Shown here one piece after another: positions 48,351 to 57,164 of a stretch of DNA of 64,000 bases. Numbering within the stretch: position 1 is the stretch's first letter; each line of letters begins with the position of its first letter. The stretch is from Styela clava (taxonomy: Eukaryota > Chordata > Ascidiacea > Stolidobranchia > Styelidae), in contig NC_135255.1 in NCBI RefSeq assembly GCF_964204865.1, positions 2,480,001-2,544,000 on the forward strand, given 5' to 3'. Both the position numbers and the translations under genes were made by a program. The notes below the pieces were generated by a model, which was not told where the DNA came from, made no database searches, and was given only the letters and a program-made list of their open reading frames with translations.

Positions 48351-48625
48351 TGGTCCGCATCTCTGATCACCCTGGTAGTTTCACAGGTTCCAGCCCAATG
48401 CGGGGATAGTTATGTGCGAGAGGATTGCAGCTCTCCTTCCACTGAGGGTGGTTCACTTGACCGCTGGTCGGTTACGACATCCCCCGCCATCAAGTCCATG
48501 CTTCTGAAAACAAATAACTGGCTAACTAATCCCGACATAGAATGGTAATCGTACAAGAGACTGTGGTTCGCAATATGATTCAGTTGTTGCACCTGCAATC
48601 CTCCCTAGATAAATCCTATCCTAAA
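48350..48625. repeat. Dispersed SINE-like repeat, copy 3, with tRNA-like head
   Basis: The 3' part (48485-48625) matches the copies at 10505 and 17652. The head has ACAGGTTCCAGCCC at 48383-48396, which fits the Pol III B box GGTTCNANNCC, about where a tRNA-derived SINE would carry it. The A box is unclear. Confidence 0.5.
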
Positions 48626-48812
48626 GGTGCTTGTACGACTGACCCAAAATGTCTTTTTATTGTCATTGGTAAAAAAGATATGCTACCCGGAATCAAATTC
48701 ATTGACGAATAATGTTTGTGGTTGGATATGGACATAAATTTCAACACTTGATCGTTGGATTATATGAAAACTCCACAATTATTACGAAGCTAGTGCAGGA
48801 TCATGATATCGA

Positions 48813-49088
48813 ATGAATCTGTATCCATTATCTTACAGATATGGATGCGACCATGGAATAGATGAATGGCAAAGTATAAGTTGCAACAAGACGACAGTCG
48901 CACAAGACGTCGGCTTGCGTGACTCGATAACACATCCCCAGTATTCATTTATTAATGCTTATCAGAATGACAAAGTAACTTGTGATTACTGTGGATTGGT
49001 GGAGATAAAGTGTCCATTGTGCTTGAATGAAAGCAACTTCAATAAGGCCCTATCAAGAAAATTTTTTTTGGTTCGGTGGGTCTGGTAG
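48813..49088 (+). pseudogene. YqaJ-type nuclease fragment in the palindrome spacer
   Basis: The frame contains YRYGCDHGIDEW, then THPQYSFINAYQNDKVTCD and CGLVEIKCPLCLNE. This follows the YqaJ exonuclease pattern: Y-G-x-x-x-E, then HPxYxFLGASPDGxVxCxCCGxGxxEIKCP. The catalytic acidic D and E-x-K positions seem kept (ND, EIK), but the GASPDG loop is altered. It lies on the same strand and downstream of the left THAP exon, so the two may be exons of one former gene. YqaJ nucleases trim DNA ends in phage and mobile-element recombination. There is no intact ORF. Confidence 0.7.
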
Positions 49089-49533
49089 TGAAGGTTTCAG
49101 TCTAAAGTTGGACACCGATACCACAACCAAATACAGTTGCAAATGAAACTTAGCGAGGCGTAATATTGCGACTTTGTGATCTGAAAGAAAATTCTGATGG
49201 GTAGCCGACTAGCCGCAACCTTTTGTTCAAAGAATATTATAAGATATGACTTAAGAGTCTAAAATTTTATTTGAGAGGGATGTTACTCAAGCTAATTTTC
49301 AAATGGTATTCATGGTACCAAATGTATCACACATTTTACAGTAATTATAAATTATATTTGAAAAATAAAGCACATCAAAAATGTATATTTAAAAAACAAT
49401 CAGTTTTATCTGCAGATACCATTATATTGAGGTTGACCTTTTCAATGCTAAATTTTCCTTAGTCACAAGGCACACTTGATTCGCAAAGATTTGTGAATGC
49501 GCACAGTACACCAATTTGTCTGATGCCCCTATA

Positions 49534-49551
49534 CCCCCCCCCCCCCCCCCC
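49534..49551. repeat. Poly-C tract (18 C)
   Basis: An uninterrupted run of 18 cytosines, unusual in this AT-rich sequence and prone to length error in sequencing. Confidence 0.95.
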
Positions 49552-49639
49552 TCAGATAAATCCTGTGGTTATCACAGATGCGGTGGCGAGCGTATTCCTA
49601 GATGGCGAATTCAATTGAATTCTGGTTATTTTTTGCATG

Positions 49640-50166
49640 AGCATTGGTGTTAAACTTTAGTTATCTATTCAACTTTTCACACTTACTAATAGATTACCTG
49701 CAAACTAGGGAAACAATACCTCATGGCAATTGATGATTAATTCCTTACACAAGTCAAGTCTGCAAGTAGGCCTACCAATAACAGTAGTTTGTTATCTGCT
49801 TTCCATTGAAATGAGGGAGCTCATAAATATTTAAAGAAATTGATAACGGCACATTATCACTCACCATCAACGAAGTGCTGTCCGCAAACAATGAAACGCA
49901 AGAGAGATGACTTCTGGACTTGACACCAAGCAGTCCTGCCAATAGATGATATCCACATTGCGCGACGTTCCGGATCTTTTGAAAACAGTGGAATATAACT
50001 GAAGATCCATTTCGTTGTCTATACGTACAGCCAACGGAACAATACGAAATAACCATTTACAACAGCCAAACACAACGGAAACGTATAATCCGACTTGCAA
50101 CTGACAGAAGCCAGCTGGACGTTTTCGTTTTTTGCCGTCCAGTAAACAAAGTCACCCCGTGCAAGT
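49640..50166 (-). repeat. Right arm of the THAP palindrome
   Basis: Reverse-complement copy of 47838-48350. It lacks the SINE-like insertion, which starts where the left arm ends, and has its own small differences. Confidence 0.9.
49852..50056 (-). pseudogene. THAP zinc-finger exon (right copy)
   Basis: Reads MVISYCSVGCTYRQRNGSSV followed by FHCF, the better kept N-terminal half of a THAP domain. One base out of frame, KDPERRAMWISSIGRTAW and CGQHFVD follow, and the exon then meets a consensus GTGAGT splice donor. The same single-base frame break is present in the left arm, so it predates the inverted duplication. It is nearly intact apart from that break. Confidence 0.8.
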
Positions 50167-50704
50167 CCTTTATACTGTCGGAACTACTGGTATTCAGTAG
50201 TTGTACCTCATTTAGTTACTTTTTTTTATACTAACCTGCATCAGCTAGGTGTCGCTGTTTGAAGACCTCTCTAGGTCCCTCGCGACTCCGGTTACACAAT
50301 TAACAAGATCAGTATTCTATATGCTTATTTTTTTGTGTTGACAAATAAAGGAATGATAGATTGAGATAGTGGGAAGCGATCAAGAGCGAAGTTGAGTTGG
50401 ATTGAAATCACTATTTTTTTAATAGGTGCTGTCTCAGTGATGTGCACGGGTGTCGAGCCCCCAAGAAAAATTTTCCAACCAAATTATTGTCTCCGATATT
50501 CAAGCAAAGACCTGAGCAAATATCCTGGGATTTGATTTCCAAACTTTGCATTAAAGTGTACGATTTTACTATGGTAGTAAAAAACACGAATTACGCGGTG
50601 AAACAAATAAAAACCGTTTTTTTTTGTTCACAGCCTTTTACCTAGATTTCCTGTTAGCTATTGACATATTGAGAAAATCACCATTAATTATTTTGAATTT
50701 TCAG

Positions 50705-50940
50705 TTTTGTAAAAATGGGGGAATTTACCCAAAAGTTTATGTGATACAAAACAGCCTATAACTTTCATCATAACATAGGTAGGTGCTATTTTTTAGTTTT
50801 TGTTTATTTTCCTGGAGGCAAGTTTTGTAAAAATGGGGGAATTTACCCAAAAGTTTATGTGATACAAAACAGCCTATAACTTTCATCATAACATAGGTAG
50901 GTGCTATTTTTTAGTTTTTGTTTATTTTCCTGGAGGCAAG
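50705..50940. repeat. Exact 118-bp tandem duplication
   Basis: Two copies (50705-50822 and 50823-50940), each starting TTTTGTAAAAATGGGGGAAT and ending CCTGGAGGCAAG, appear identical. Part of this block recurs inverted near 55845-55912. Confidence 0.9.
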
Positions 50941-51167
50941 TTTTGAATGCACCATTGATATCTATATTTGACTGGGACCAGTTGTTGAGTCACATTTAAT
51001 GTCACCTGTACTGCCGAAAAATTTAGTTCTTTTTCTTCTGGAATTTCTTCAGAAAGAATGGATGTTGCTTCTGTCACATTCTAAATATCCTCTTTTTGAC
51101 GCTATTCTGAAACTTAGGTAGCCTGCCTCAAACGACTGGCGTTTTTTGTTGAAAGTTCTAGCCGGAG

Positions 51168-51402
51168 TGTTAATAATGTCTTGGTTATATGTTAAGTTTT
51201 ACACCCAAGATATTATAGAATAAGGGTTCAACTGAATATGCTTGCACTTCTTTATTACACCAGCATTACACACAACATAAGATGTTTACAGCAACAGAAC
51301 ATACTAGCGAGTGACGCAAGTGCGACACGTTAGCACAAGACAGATAGCACAATCAATTATTAGGGACGTTACTCGACAAGGCATTGTTAGCCATCATCAA
51401 CA
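51168..51402 (-). repeat. 3' LTR of the mag-like element, 235 bp
   Basis: Ends TGTTAATAATG...CATCAACA in plus orientation. Carries a 13-bp insertion (TCTTGGTTATATG) near its left end that the other LTR lacks; otherwise nearly identical. Confidence 0.93.
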
Positions 51403-51551
51403 TCCCTCTTTGTTTAAGATAAATTTCATAAATTATTTTCAAATTCAGAATAGGAAATATTCACCTTTACCTATTACACAATTCATGACCACTACAATTA
51501 AGACACATAAATGAGCAATAATATTTAACACTCAAAATCAAGTTATAGTCA

Positions 51552-52502
51552 TTACTGAGTCACATAGTCTTTCATCCAAATAGGAGGTTTACGATTTCGA
51601 CGAGGTCTGGTTGGAACATCATTCGAAATCAGAGGTCGAGAATTGTCATTGGCAACCGGAAGGTTGTTCGGCTTATAGTCAGACAAGAATGGAATACTTG
51701 GTTCATATTTTTCGATATTACAACTTTCATCAGGACGGATATGAACACGATTTCGTCTGTATGTAACACCATTCTTCGATTTGACAATGTAAGATCGTGT
51801 AGCAATTCGTTTCACAATAGTTCCTCTATTCCATCCCTTTCGTTCTGGATGTTGAAAATATACAGCTTTGCCCAAATTAAGTTCTCGCATTGGTCTTGTA
51901 GATTTGTCATAACTCTTCTTCACGCTGTGCTTTCGACGCAGGCGTTTCGAGTCACAATTTTCGTTTGGTTTCGTAATTGTAGGTATAATCGATCTGGTTG
52001 ATCGACCAAATAGCATCTTTGACGGACTGCTGTTCAAATCTTGACGCGGCGTATTTCTTATTTCTATAAGAGCTAGAAATTGATCTTCATTCGCGTTTGC
52101 AGTCCTTTTCAGCATATTCTTGAAAATTTTCACGGACGATTCAGCTTTTCCATTCGCTTGTTGATGTCCAGGTGAAGAGGTAACGTGCTGAATTCTCCAA
52201 TCTCTAATGAATTTCTCGAATTCCGACGAGTTGAGATTTCTCCCACAGTCTGAGATTAACATCTTTGGAATACCATGTCGAGCAAAATGGCGTTTCAGAC
52301 ATATGATGATTTGATTCGTAGTTGTCGTCGTCATCACATCAACTTCGAAGAAACTTGAAAAATAATCAACCGTGATTAGATAATTTTTCCCTTTATACTC
52401 ACATAAATCAATTCCAACTTTTTCCCAAGGAACACTTCCTTCGTTGTGTTGCAATAATGGTTCTTTCTGATTATTTGGTTTCGTCTGCTGACAAGAAAAC
52501 AA
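51552..52502 (-). CDS. Retrotransposon integrase
   Basis: 316 residues. DDE-type integrase core: the first Asp in WEKVGIDLCEY, further Asp in ISDCGRNLNS, and Glu in HQQANGKAESSVK. The C-terminal part GKAVYFQHPERKGWNRGTIV and RSYIVKSKNGVTYRRNR resembles the gypsy integrase chromatin/DNA-binding tail. The N-terminal zinc finger lies in the preceding frame. The catalytic core is intact, but a frameshift separates it from upstream pol. Confidence 0.92.
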   Translation of the reverse strand: MFSCQQTKPNNQKEPLLQHNEGSVPWEKVGIDLCEYKGKNYLITVDYFSSFFEVDVMTTTTTNQIIICLKRHFARHGIPKMLISDCGRNLNSSEFEKFIRDWRIQHVTSSPGHQQANGKAESSVKIFKNMLKRTANANEDQFLALIEIRNTPRQDLNSSPSKMLFGRSTRSIIPTITKPNENCDSKRLRRKHSVKKSYDKSTRPMRELNLGKAVYFQHPERKGWNRGTIVKRIATRSYIVKSKNGVTYRRNRVHIRPDESCNIEKYEPSIPFLSDYKPNNLPVANDNSRPLISNDVPTRPRRNRKPPIWMKDYVTQ

Positions 52503-52684
52503 TTGTTAGCAATTTGCTCAATCTCTTTGGACATACCAATCCAAAAGACAGTTTCACGAGCACGGCGCATCATACTTGCATAACCTAAATGAGAAAAATG
52601 AAGTTGTTGCTTCATTTCGTTACGCATAGATTTTGGGATCCATATACGTTCACCCTTCAAAATAATATCATCTTGATAACTCAA
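52376..52684 (-). CDS. Integrase N-terminal zinc-binding segment (shifted frame)
   Basis: Contains GERIWIPKSMRNEM and HFSHLGYASMMRRARETVFW, which match the H-H half and following helix of the integrase H2C2 finger. The cysteine pair falls where the frame passes to the 52502 ORF (NNC, then FSCQQTK). So a frame change splits the finger. Confidence 0.8.
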   Translation of the reverse strand: MSYQDDIILKGERIWIPKSMRNEMKQQLHFSHLGYASMMRRARETVFWIGMSKEIEQIANNCFLVSRRNQIIRKNHYCNTTKEVFLGKKLELIYVSIKGKII

Positions 52685-52710
52685 TGTATCTCTTATTGAA
52701 AAATGTGGTT

Positions 52711-52962
52711 TTACACAGTCAAGTCATACTTATGCTCGGGCCATCCATGTTTTATATATCTCAGCAACTTCATCGATTCATCATCTTTCATCATAGCTTG
52801 CTTTACATCTTCAATTCTTTCATCTGGAATTTGCTCTAAAGCGTCTACTTTCAAAATATGTGGAAAATGTTTAGAATTTTCGATAAAATTTCTGCTGAGG
52901 GTATCAGCAATTAATAAGGATTTCCCAGGCATATATTTGAATTGGATATTATATCTGTTCAA
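52711..52962 (-). CDS. RNase H C-terminus and linker
   Basis: In frame with the upstream 816-residue ORF, separated only by a TGA at 52963-52965. Contains YNIQFKYMPGKSLLIADTLS, the usual RNase H end of Ty3/gypsy elements. A frame change follows near 52711. Confidence 0.85.
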   Translation of the reverse strand: MNRYNIQFKYMPGKSLLIADTLSRNFIENSKHFPHILKVDALEQIPDERIEDVKQAMMKDDESMKLLRYIKHGWPEHKYDLTV

Positions 52963-55413
52963 TCACATCATAAGAGTTTGTAAACGTCTGGGCGCTTGAC
53001 TTAATGGTTCGCTCAAAATTGTTTCAAGAGGTTTATGATCGTTGTGAATTATAACTTTGCGACCATAGGTATATTGATTAAATCGTTCAAGTCCAAATAC
53101 AACAGATAAAGTTTCTTTTTCAATCTGAGCCCAATTTCTTTCAGATTTTGACAAACCACGGGATGCATATTCGATAGGCTTCTCATTCTGCATTAAAACA
53201 GCACCAAGACCATCTTTGCTGCTATCAACTTGTAGAACTAGGTCAAGGTTAGGGTCGTAATAAGCTAATACGGGCGATTTCGTAATTTTACGTTTGACCA
53301 ATTTAAAAGCTTTCTCACACTTTTCGTCCCATAGCCATTCAACACTTTTTATTTTAGTAAGATTTCGAATTGGCTCTAGATCACTGGCAAGATTAGGCAA
53401 AAATCTGGATAAATATTGAATCATGCCACAAAATCGTTTCACATCACTGACATCTTTTAACGATGACATTTTCACTATGGCCTCTGTCTTAGCAGGATCT
53501 GGCTCTATCCCACTTGTTGTAATCTTATGGCCCATAAAAGTTATTTCTTCTTTCCTAATTCTTGCTTTGGTATCATTTAATTTGATGTTTTTAGATCGGC
53601 ACCTGATTTGGAGATTTCTTGTGTTCTCTCTCAAACCCGCTTCCTCTTCAGATTTCGTGTCTCCACATCCAATTACTATGATGTCATCTGCAATCGTTAT
53701 AACACCTTTCAATCTGAACAATGCTTCATTTAAACGTTTCTGAAATATTTCGCTGCTCACATTCAAACCAAATGGGAGTCTAGCCCATCTGTAACGAGAA
53801 AAAGGTGTGATCATTGTCGTTAACTTACTCGATTCTTCTTCTAATATTACGTGCCAATATGCTTCTTTTACATCAAACTTGGTAAACACTTTTGCATTGC
53901 GTAGCTTATGCAATACATCATCAAGAACAGGTAATCTGTAGTGTTCTCGTTTCAACGCGGCATTTAAAGGTTGAGGGTCAATACATATTCGAAGCTTTTT
54001 GTTAGGTTTCTCAGTCACAGCCATTTGACTAACCCAATCGGTAGGTTCATCCACCGGTATTAAGATTCCCCTTTTCACCAGGTTATCTAATTCTGATTTA
54101 ACTCTATCTTGGAGAGCTATTGGGATTTTTCTACAAGGTAAAACTCTAGGTTGAAAATCAGAATCAACTTTTAATTTCGCTATTCCCAAGTTTCCCAAAG
54201 TTTGCGGTAGGTCAACATTTGCAATAAATTTATCGCTGTTTATTGTAATCAAACCCATTTCTTGTATTGTCATTAACCCCAAAAGACAGTTGAAATTATT
54301 CTTGACAACAGTAAATCTTACCTCTGCGACTTCATCATTTCGAGGATATTTTACCTTTGAAATTGCCTCACCAAGTGGTTTCATTTTCGTTTTATTCCAC
54401 ATCACAAGATTGTCAGTAGTTGGTCTAATTTGGTCTTTCCGCACATATTTCTCGCATATTGTGTTGACATCTGCAGCACTATCAATTTGAAATCTGACTT
54501 CATAATTGTTGACTTCCATCAGAGCAGTAATTCTTGAACTGTTGACGTTATTTATATTCTGGACACGTTGATGACCTTCAAGCGTTTCTTCATTTTGGTC
54601 ATGTTCCTTCATTTGTCGAACATAGCTTGCGTTTCTACACTTTACTCGGAAATGATTTCTACCATTGAACGAATGACAAGTTTTTCCATAGGCAGGACAA
54701 AAGGATATCCCGAACTTGTGTCTGCGTCCACAAAATTTACATTCTTGGTATGCATTTGGAATACGCTTGTTTTTCGAAGCTCTGTTCGTATTTCGGTATT
54801 GTCTATTTTTAGTCGACAAAATTCGTTGCTCGCTTTCTGAAGATGCACGGATCTCCGTCGCTTGCTTTTCTGACATTTCATATGTTTGGCAAATCTTTAT
54901 GGCTTTTGACATATTGAGATCAGTCTCCCGCAGCAGAATTTCTTGTAATTTACCGCTTACTGAAAATACGATTTTATCTCTGATCATTCGGTCTTTGTTT
55001 TCGAAATTACAGGAATCGGCTTTACTACGGAGTTCAACGAGAAATGTATCAAAATTGTCTTTGTACTGTATATTGAAAAAACGAAAAGTCTCTATCACCT
55101 CATTCTTCCGAGGATTACAGTGTTCAGCCATTTTCTGTAGTAGAACTTTAGGGTCATTTTCGTCCTCTGTATCACTGTATACAAAGTGTTCGGCAGCTTC
55201 AATCATTTGAGCACCTGCGCAATATAAGATTATTGCCTTCTGTTCTTCCTTTGACTTGCTAGTAGAACCGCTGGCTAGCATGAAAATATCAATCTGTCTC
55301 TTCCATTTCTTAAATGTTTCTGATAAATTTTCATCATGCAGATCAAGAGTCGACGGTAAGCGAATTTCAGATACCGCTGCCACCATGTTAATAATGTTAA
55401 GTTTTACACCCAA
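52963..55413 (-). CDS. Gag-protease-RT-RNase H polyprotein of the mag-like element
   Basis: 816 residues from the upstream ATG; the second ATG at 55386, just outside the LTR, is the likelier start. In order: gag domain (about 20-185); zinc-binding CKFCGRRHKFGISFC and CHSFNGRNHFRVKC (225-259); protease DSAAD (311-315) in place of the common DSGA; reverse transcriptase (about 430-600) with RICIDPQPLN, TKFDVKEAYWHV, LPFGL (546-550) and IADDI (574-578) as the catalytic box; RNase H (about 725-800) with LQVDSSKDGLGAVL and HNDHKPLETIL. It ends at a premature TGA. The product would copy and package the element RNA. Confidence 0.93.
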   Translation of the reverse strand: MGVKLNIINMVAAVSEIRLPSTLDLHDENLSETFKKWKRQIDIFMLASGSTSKSKEEQKAIILYCAGAQMIEAAEHFVYSDTEDENDPKVLLQKMAEHCNPRKNEVIETFRFFNIQYKDNFDTFLVELRSKADSCNFENKDRMIRDKIVFSVSGKLQEILLRETDLNMSKAIKICQTYEMSEKQATEIRASSESEQRILSTKNRQYRNTNRASKNKRIPNAYQECKFCGRRHKFGISFCPAYGKTCHSFNGRNHFRVKCRNASYVRQMKEHDQNEETLEGHQRVQNINNVNSSRITALMEVNNYEVRFQIDSAADVNTICEKYVRKDQIRPTTDNLVMWNKTKMKPLGEAISKVKYPRNDEVAEVRFTVVKNNFNCLLGLMTIQEMGLITINSDKFIANVDLPQTLGNLGIAKLKVDSDFQPRVLPCRKIPIALQDRVKSELDNLVKRGILIPVDEPTDWVSQMAVTEKPNKKLRICIDPQPLNAALKREHYRLPVLDDVLHKLRNAKVFTKFDVKEAYWHVILEEESSKLTTMITPFSRYRWARLPFGLNVSSEIFQKRLNEALFRLKGVITIADDIIVIGCGDTKSEEEAGLRENTRNLQIRCRSKNIKLNDTKARIRKEEITFMGHKITTSGIEPDPAKTEAIVKMSSLKDVSDVKRFCGMIQYLSRFLPNLASDLEPIRNLTKIKSVEWLWDEKCEKAFKLVKRKITKSPVLAYYDPNLDLVLQVDSSKDGLGAVLMQNEKPIEYASRGLSKSERNWAQIEKETLSVVFGLERFNQYTYGRKVIIHNDHKPLETILSEPLSQAPRRLQTLMM
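55373..55385 (-). promoter_or_regulatory. Primer-binding site (tRNA-Leu type)
   Basis: The minus strand reads TGGTGGCAGCGGT directly after the 5' LTR. This is the exact complement of the 3' end (ACCGCTGCCA plus CCA) of animal tRNA-Leu of the AAG type. Its position fixes the LTR edge at 55386. Confidence 0.85.
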
Positions 55414-55607
55414 GATATTATAGAATAAGGGTTCAACTGAATACGCTTACACTTCTTTATTACACCAGCATTACACACAACATAAGATGTTTACAGCAAC
55501 AGAACATACTAGCGAGTGACGTAACTGCGACACGTTAGCACAAGACAGATAGCACAATCAATTATTAGGGACGTTACTCGACAAGGCATTATTAGCCATC
55601 ATCAACA
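55386..55607 (-). repeat. 5' LTR of the mag-like element, 222 bp
   Basis: Bounded TG...CA with TGTT/AACA ends. Nearly identical to 51168-51402 apart from the 13-bp insertion there and a few substitutions, so the insertion is fairly recent. Confidence 0.93.
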
Positions 55608-55612
55608 CTGAG

Positions 55613-56088
55613 TTTGAAAGCCTAATTTTTTGCAGTGAAAACAAATATTCACTTATTTTGGCAGCTCAGTACATATGTAAGCTAAATTAATAAAATAACA
55701 AATATCTTTAGTTTGTTTCGAAGCGTGACTAATTCAAGAGACCTATCTATAATTGGAGATTTTGAATGGTAGAATTTCTGATGGGTCGGTCTACAAAGCG
55801 ACTTTACGAAACCTTCATGTCGATGTTGCCATTAGGAGAGTGAAGTAATATGAAAAACTCGCTGTTTTATATCACAAAAAACAGATTTGGAGGAAAAACC
55901 CCCCATTTTTACAAAACCAATTTTAAAAAATATGAGTGTCATTTTTTCCAGTAACCAATCAGAAAATAATATTAGAAGCCGAGAACTGAAAGTAAGTTAA
56001 TCAGTGTTATCAATCAATCTGTGGGTTATCATGATTGTAAATAACTACATCTGAACCATTCAAGTATTTAACTGCGGACTGTCATCCC
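55613..56088. other. Right flank of the mag-like insertion
   Basis: No gene. Bases about 55845-55912 (TGATATAAAACAGC and GGGGGGTTTTTCC-like blocks on the minus strand) are related, inverted, to the 118-bp repeat at 50705. Confidence 0.5.
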
Positions 56089-57030
56089 ATGGCCACTAGT
56101 TCTAGAAGACTTCCATGAAGATAGAATTCAGATGGAATTCACACGAGAAGAAGTAGTAAGACTTCATGGAGAAGGTATTATAGGATGCCTTTCCCCATGG
56201 AAAGCACAAGTCGTGGTTAAAGCTGAAAATCGAAACAAAGTCTGGCAATTGATTACTAGCAGACTACCATCAAGTTCACTTTATTGGATGCTTTTTCATT
56301 GCTAAACATTTTAGAGTTAGTAAATGAAATCTCACAATATCGAGTTTTTAGTACTGCGCATCTCACAAGTACTTATCATCAAGTTCCATTGAAACATCAA
56401 GATAGAGAGTTCATTGCGTTTGAGTCTAAGAAGATTCTTACCAATTCACAAGACTGCCTTTTGGGATTACAAATTGGGCCTCTTGTTTTCAGCGAATAAT
56501 GGAGCAGCTCGTGAAAGAAGAAAACCTGCGAGGAGTTTTGCCATATTTGGACAACATATTTTTTTTGTGGAGTGACTAAAGAAAACGACGATACATACGG
56601 ACTACTACTGTAACATTGCCGATTTGGGAATACTAAATTGCTGAAGGTGACTTTAGCCCAGATCCAGAAAGATTAAAATCTTTACGCCAACTTCCAATCT
56701 CATCAAATTCTAGAGAATTAAGCAGATGACTTTTCATACTATTCTAGATGGATTCCTGACTTTTCAGATAAAATCAGACCATTAACGAAATCGACATATT
56801 TTTCTCTCACTGACACTGCTTTGGAGCTTTTAATGAACTGAAAGAGTTAATGCTGTTCTTATTGTCGTTGATGAAAATATTTCAATTGAATTGGAAACTG
56901 ACGCTTCCTATATTGCTATAGCAGCTACACTGCATCAATATGGGTGTCCCGTAGCATTTTTGCGCGGATACTACATGAATCTGAACTATGACAATGCTCG
57001 AAGCACTGAGATGGAGAATTGAACTATCCG
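56089..57030 (+). pseudogene. Old Ty3/gypsy Pol remnant (RT and RNase H)
   Basis: Fragments in several frames: SPWKAQVVVKAENRNK, then NEISQYRVFSTAHLTSTYHQ, PLKHQDREFIAFES, then EQLVKEENLRGVLPYLDNI, the RT palm with YLDN in place of YxDD, and finally IELETDASYIAIAATLHQYG, an RNase H start. The order matches gypsy pol. Many frameshifts and the lack of other domains mark it as an old relic, unrelated in sequence to the 51168 element. Confidence 0.88.
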
Positions 57031-57045
57031 GTTACTCTTCGATAT

Positions 57046-57048
<3 letters not shown>

Positions 57049-57082
<34 letters not shown>
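57049..57082. repeat. (AT)n microsatellite
   Basis: About 17 uninterrupted AT dinucleotides. Confidence 0.95.
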
Positions 57083-57089
<7 letters not shown>

Positions 57090-57164
57090 TAGGTAAAGAC
57101 AGTGTTGCACCAGGCACTTTATCGAGGATTTCATGTGTCCTTCTCTATACGTCCCCATGTTGTG

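Larger units (their letters stand above)
51168..55607 (-). mobile_element. Near-complete Ty3/gypsy retrotransposon (mag-like)
   Basis: 4440 bp on the minus strand with LTRs at 55386-55607 (5') and 51168-51402 (3'), a tRNA-Leu type PBS, a gag-protease-RT-RNase H frame, an integrase and a purine tract AAACAAAGAGGGA next to the 3' LTR. Flanks CGGAG (51163-51167) and CTGAG (55608-55612) could be a 5-bp target duplication with one change. Only a few coding lesions are present. The short LTRs, single gag-pol frame and RT style suggest the mag/K02A2.6-like clade, though a tree would be needed to place it. Confidence 0.93.

Noticed and set aside
54716..55210. 164-residue plus-strand ORF
   Set aside because: Shadow of the mag-like gag frame on the opposite strand.
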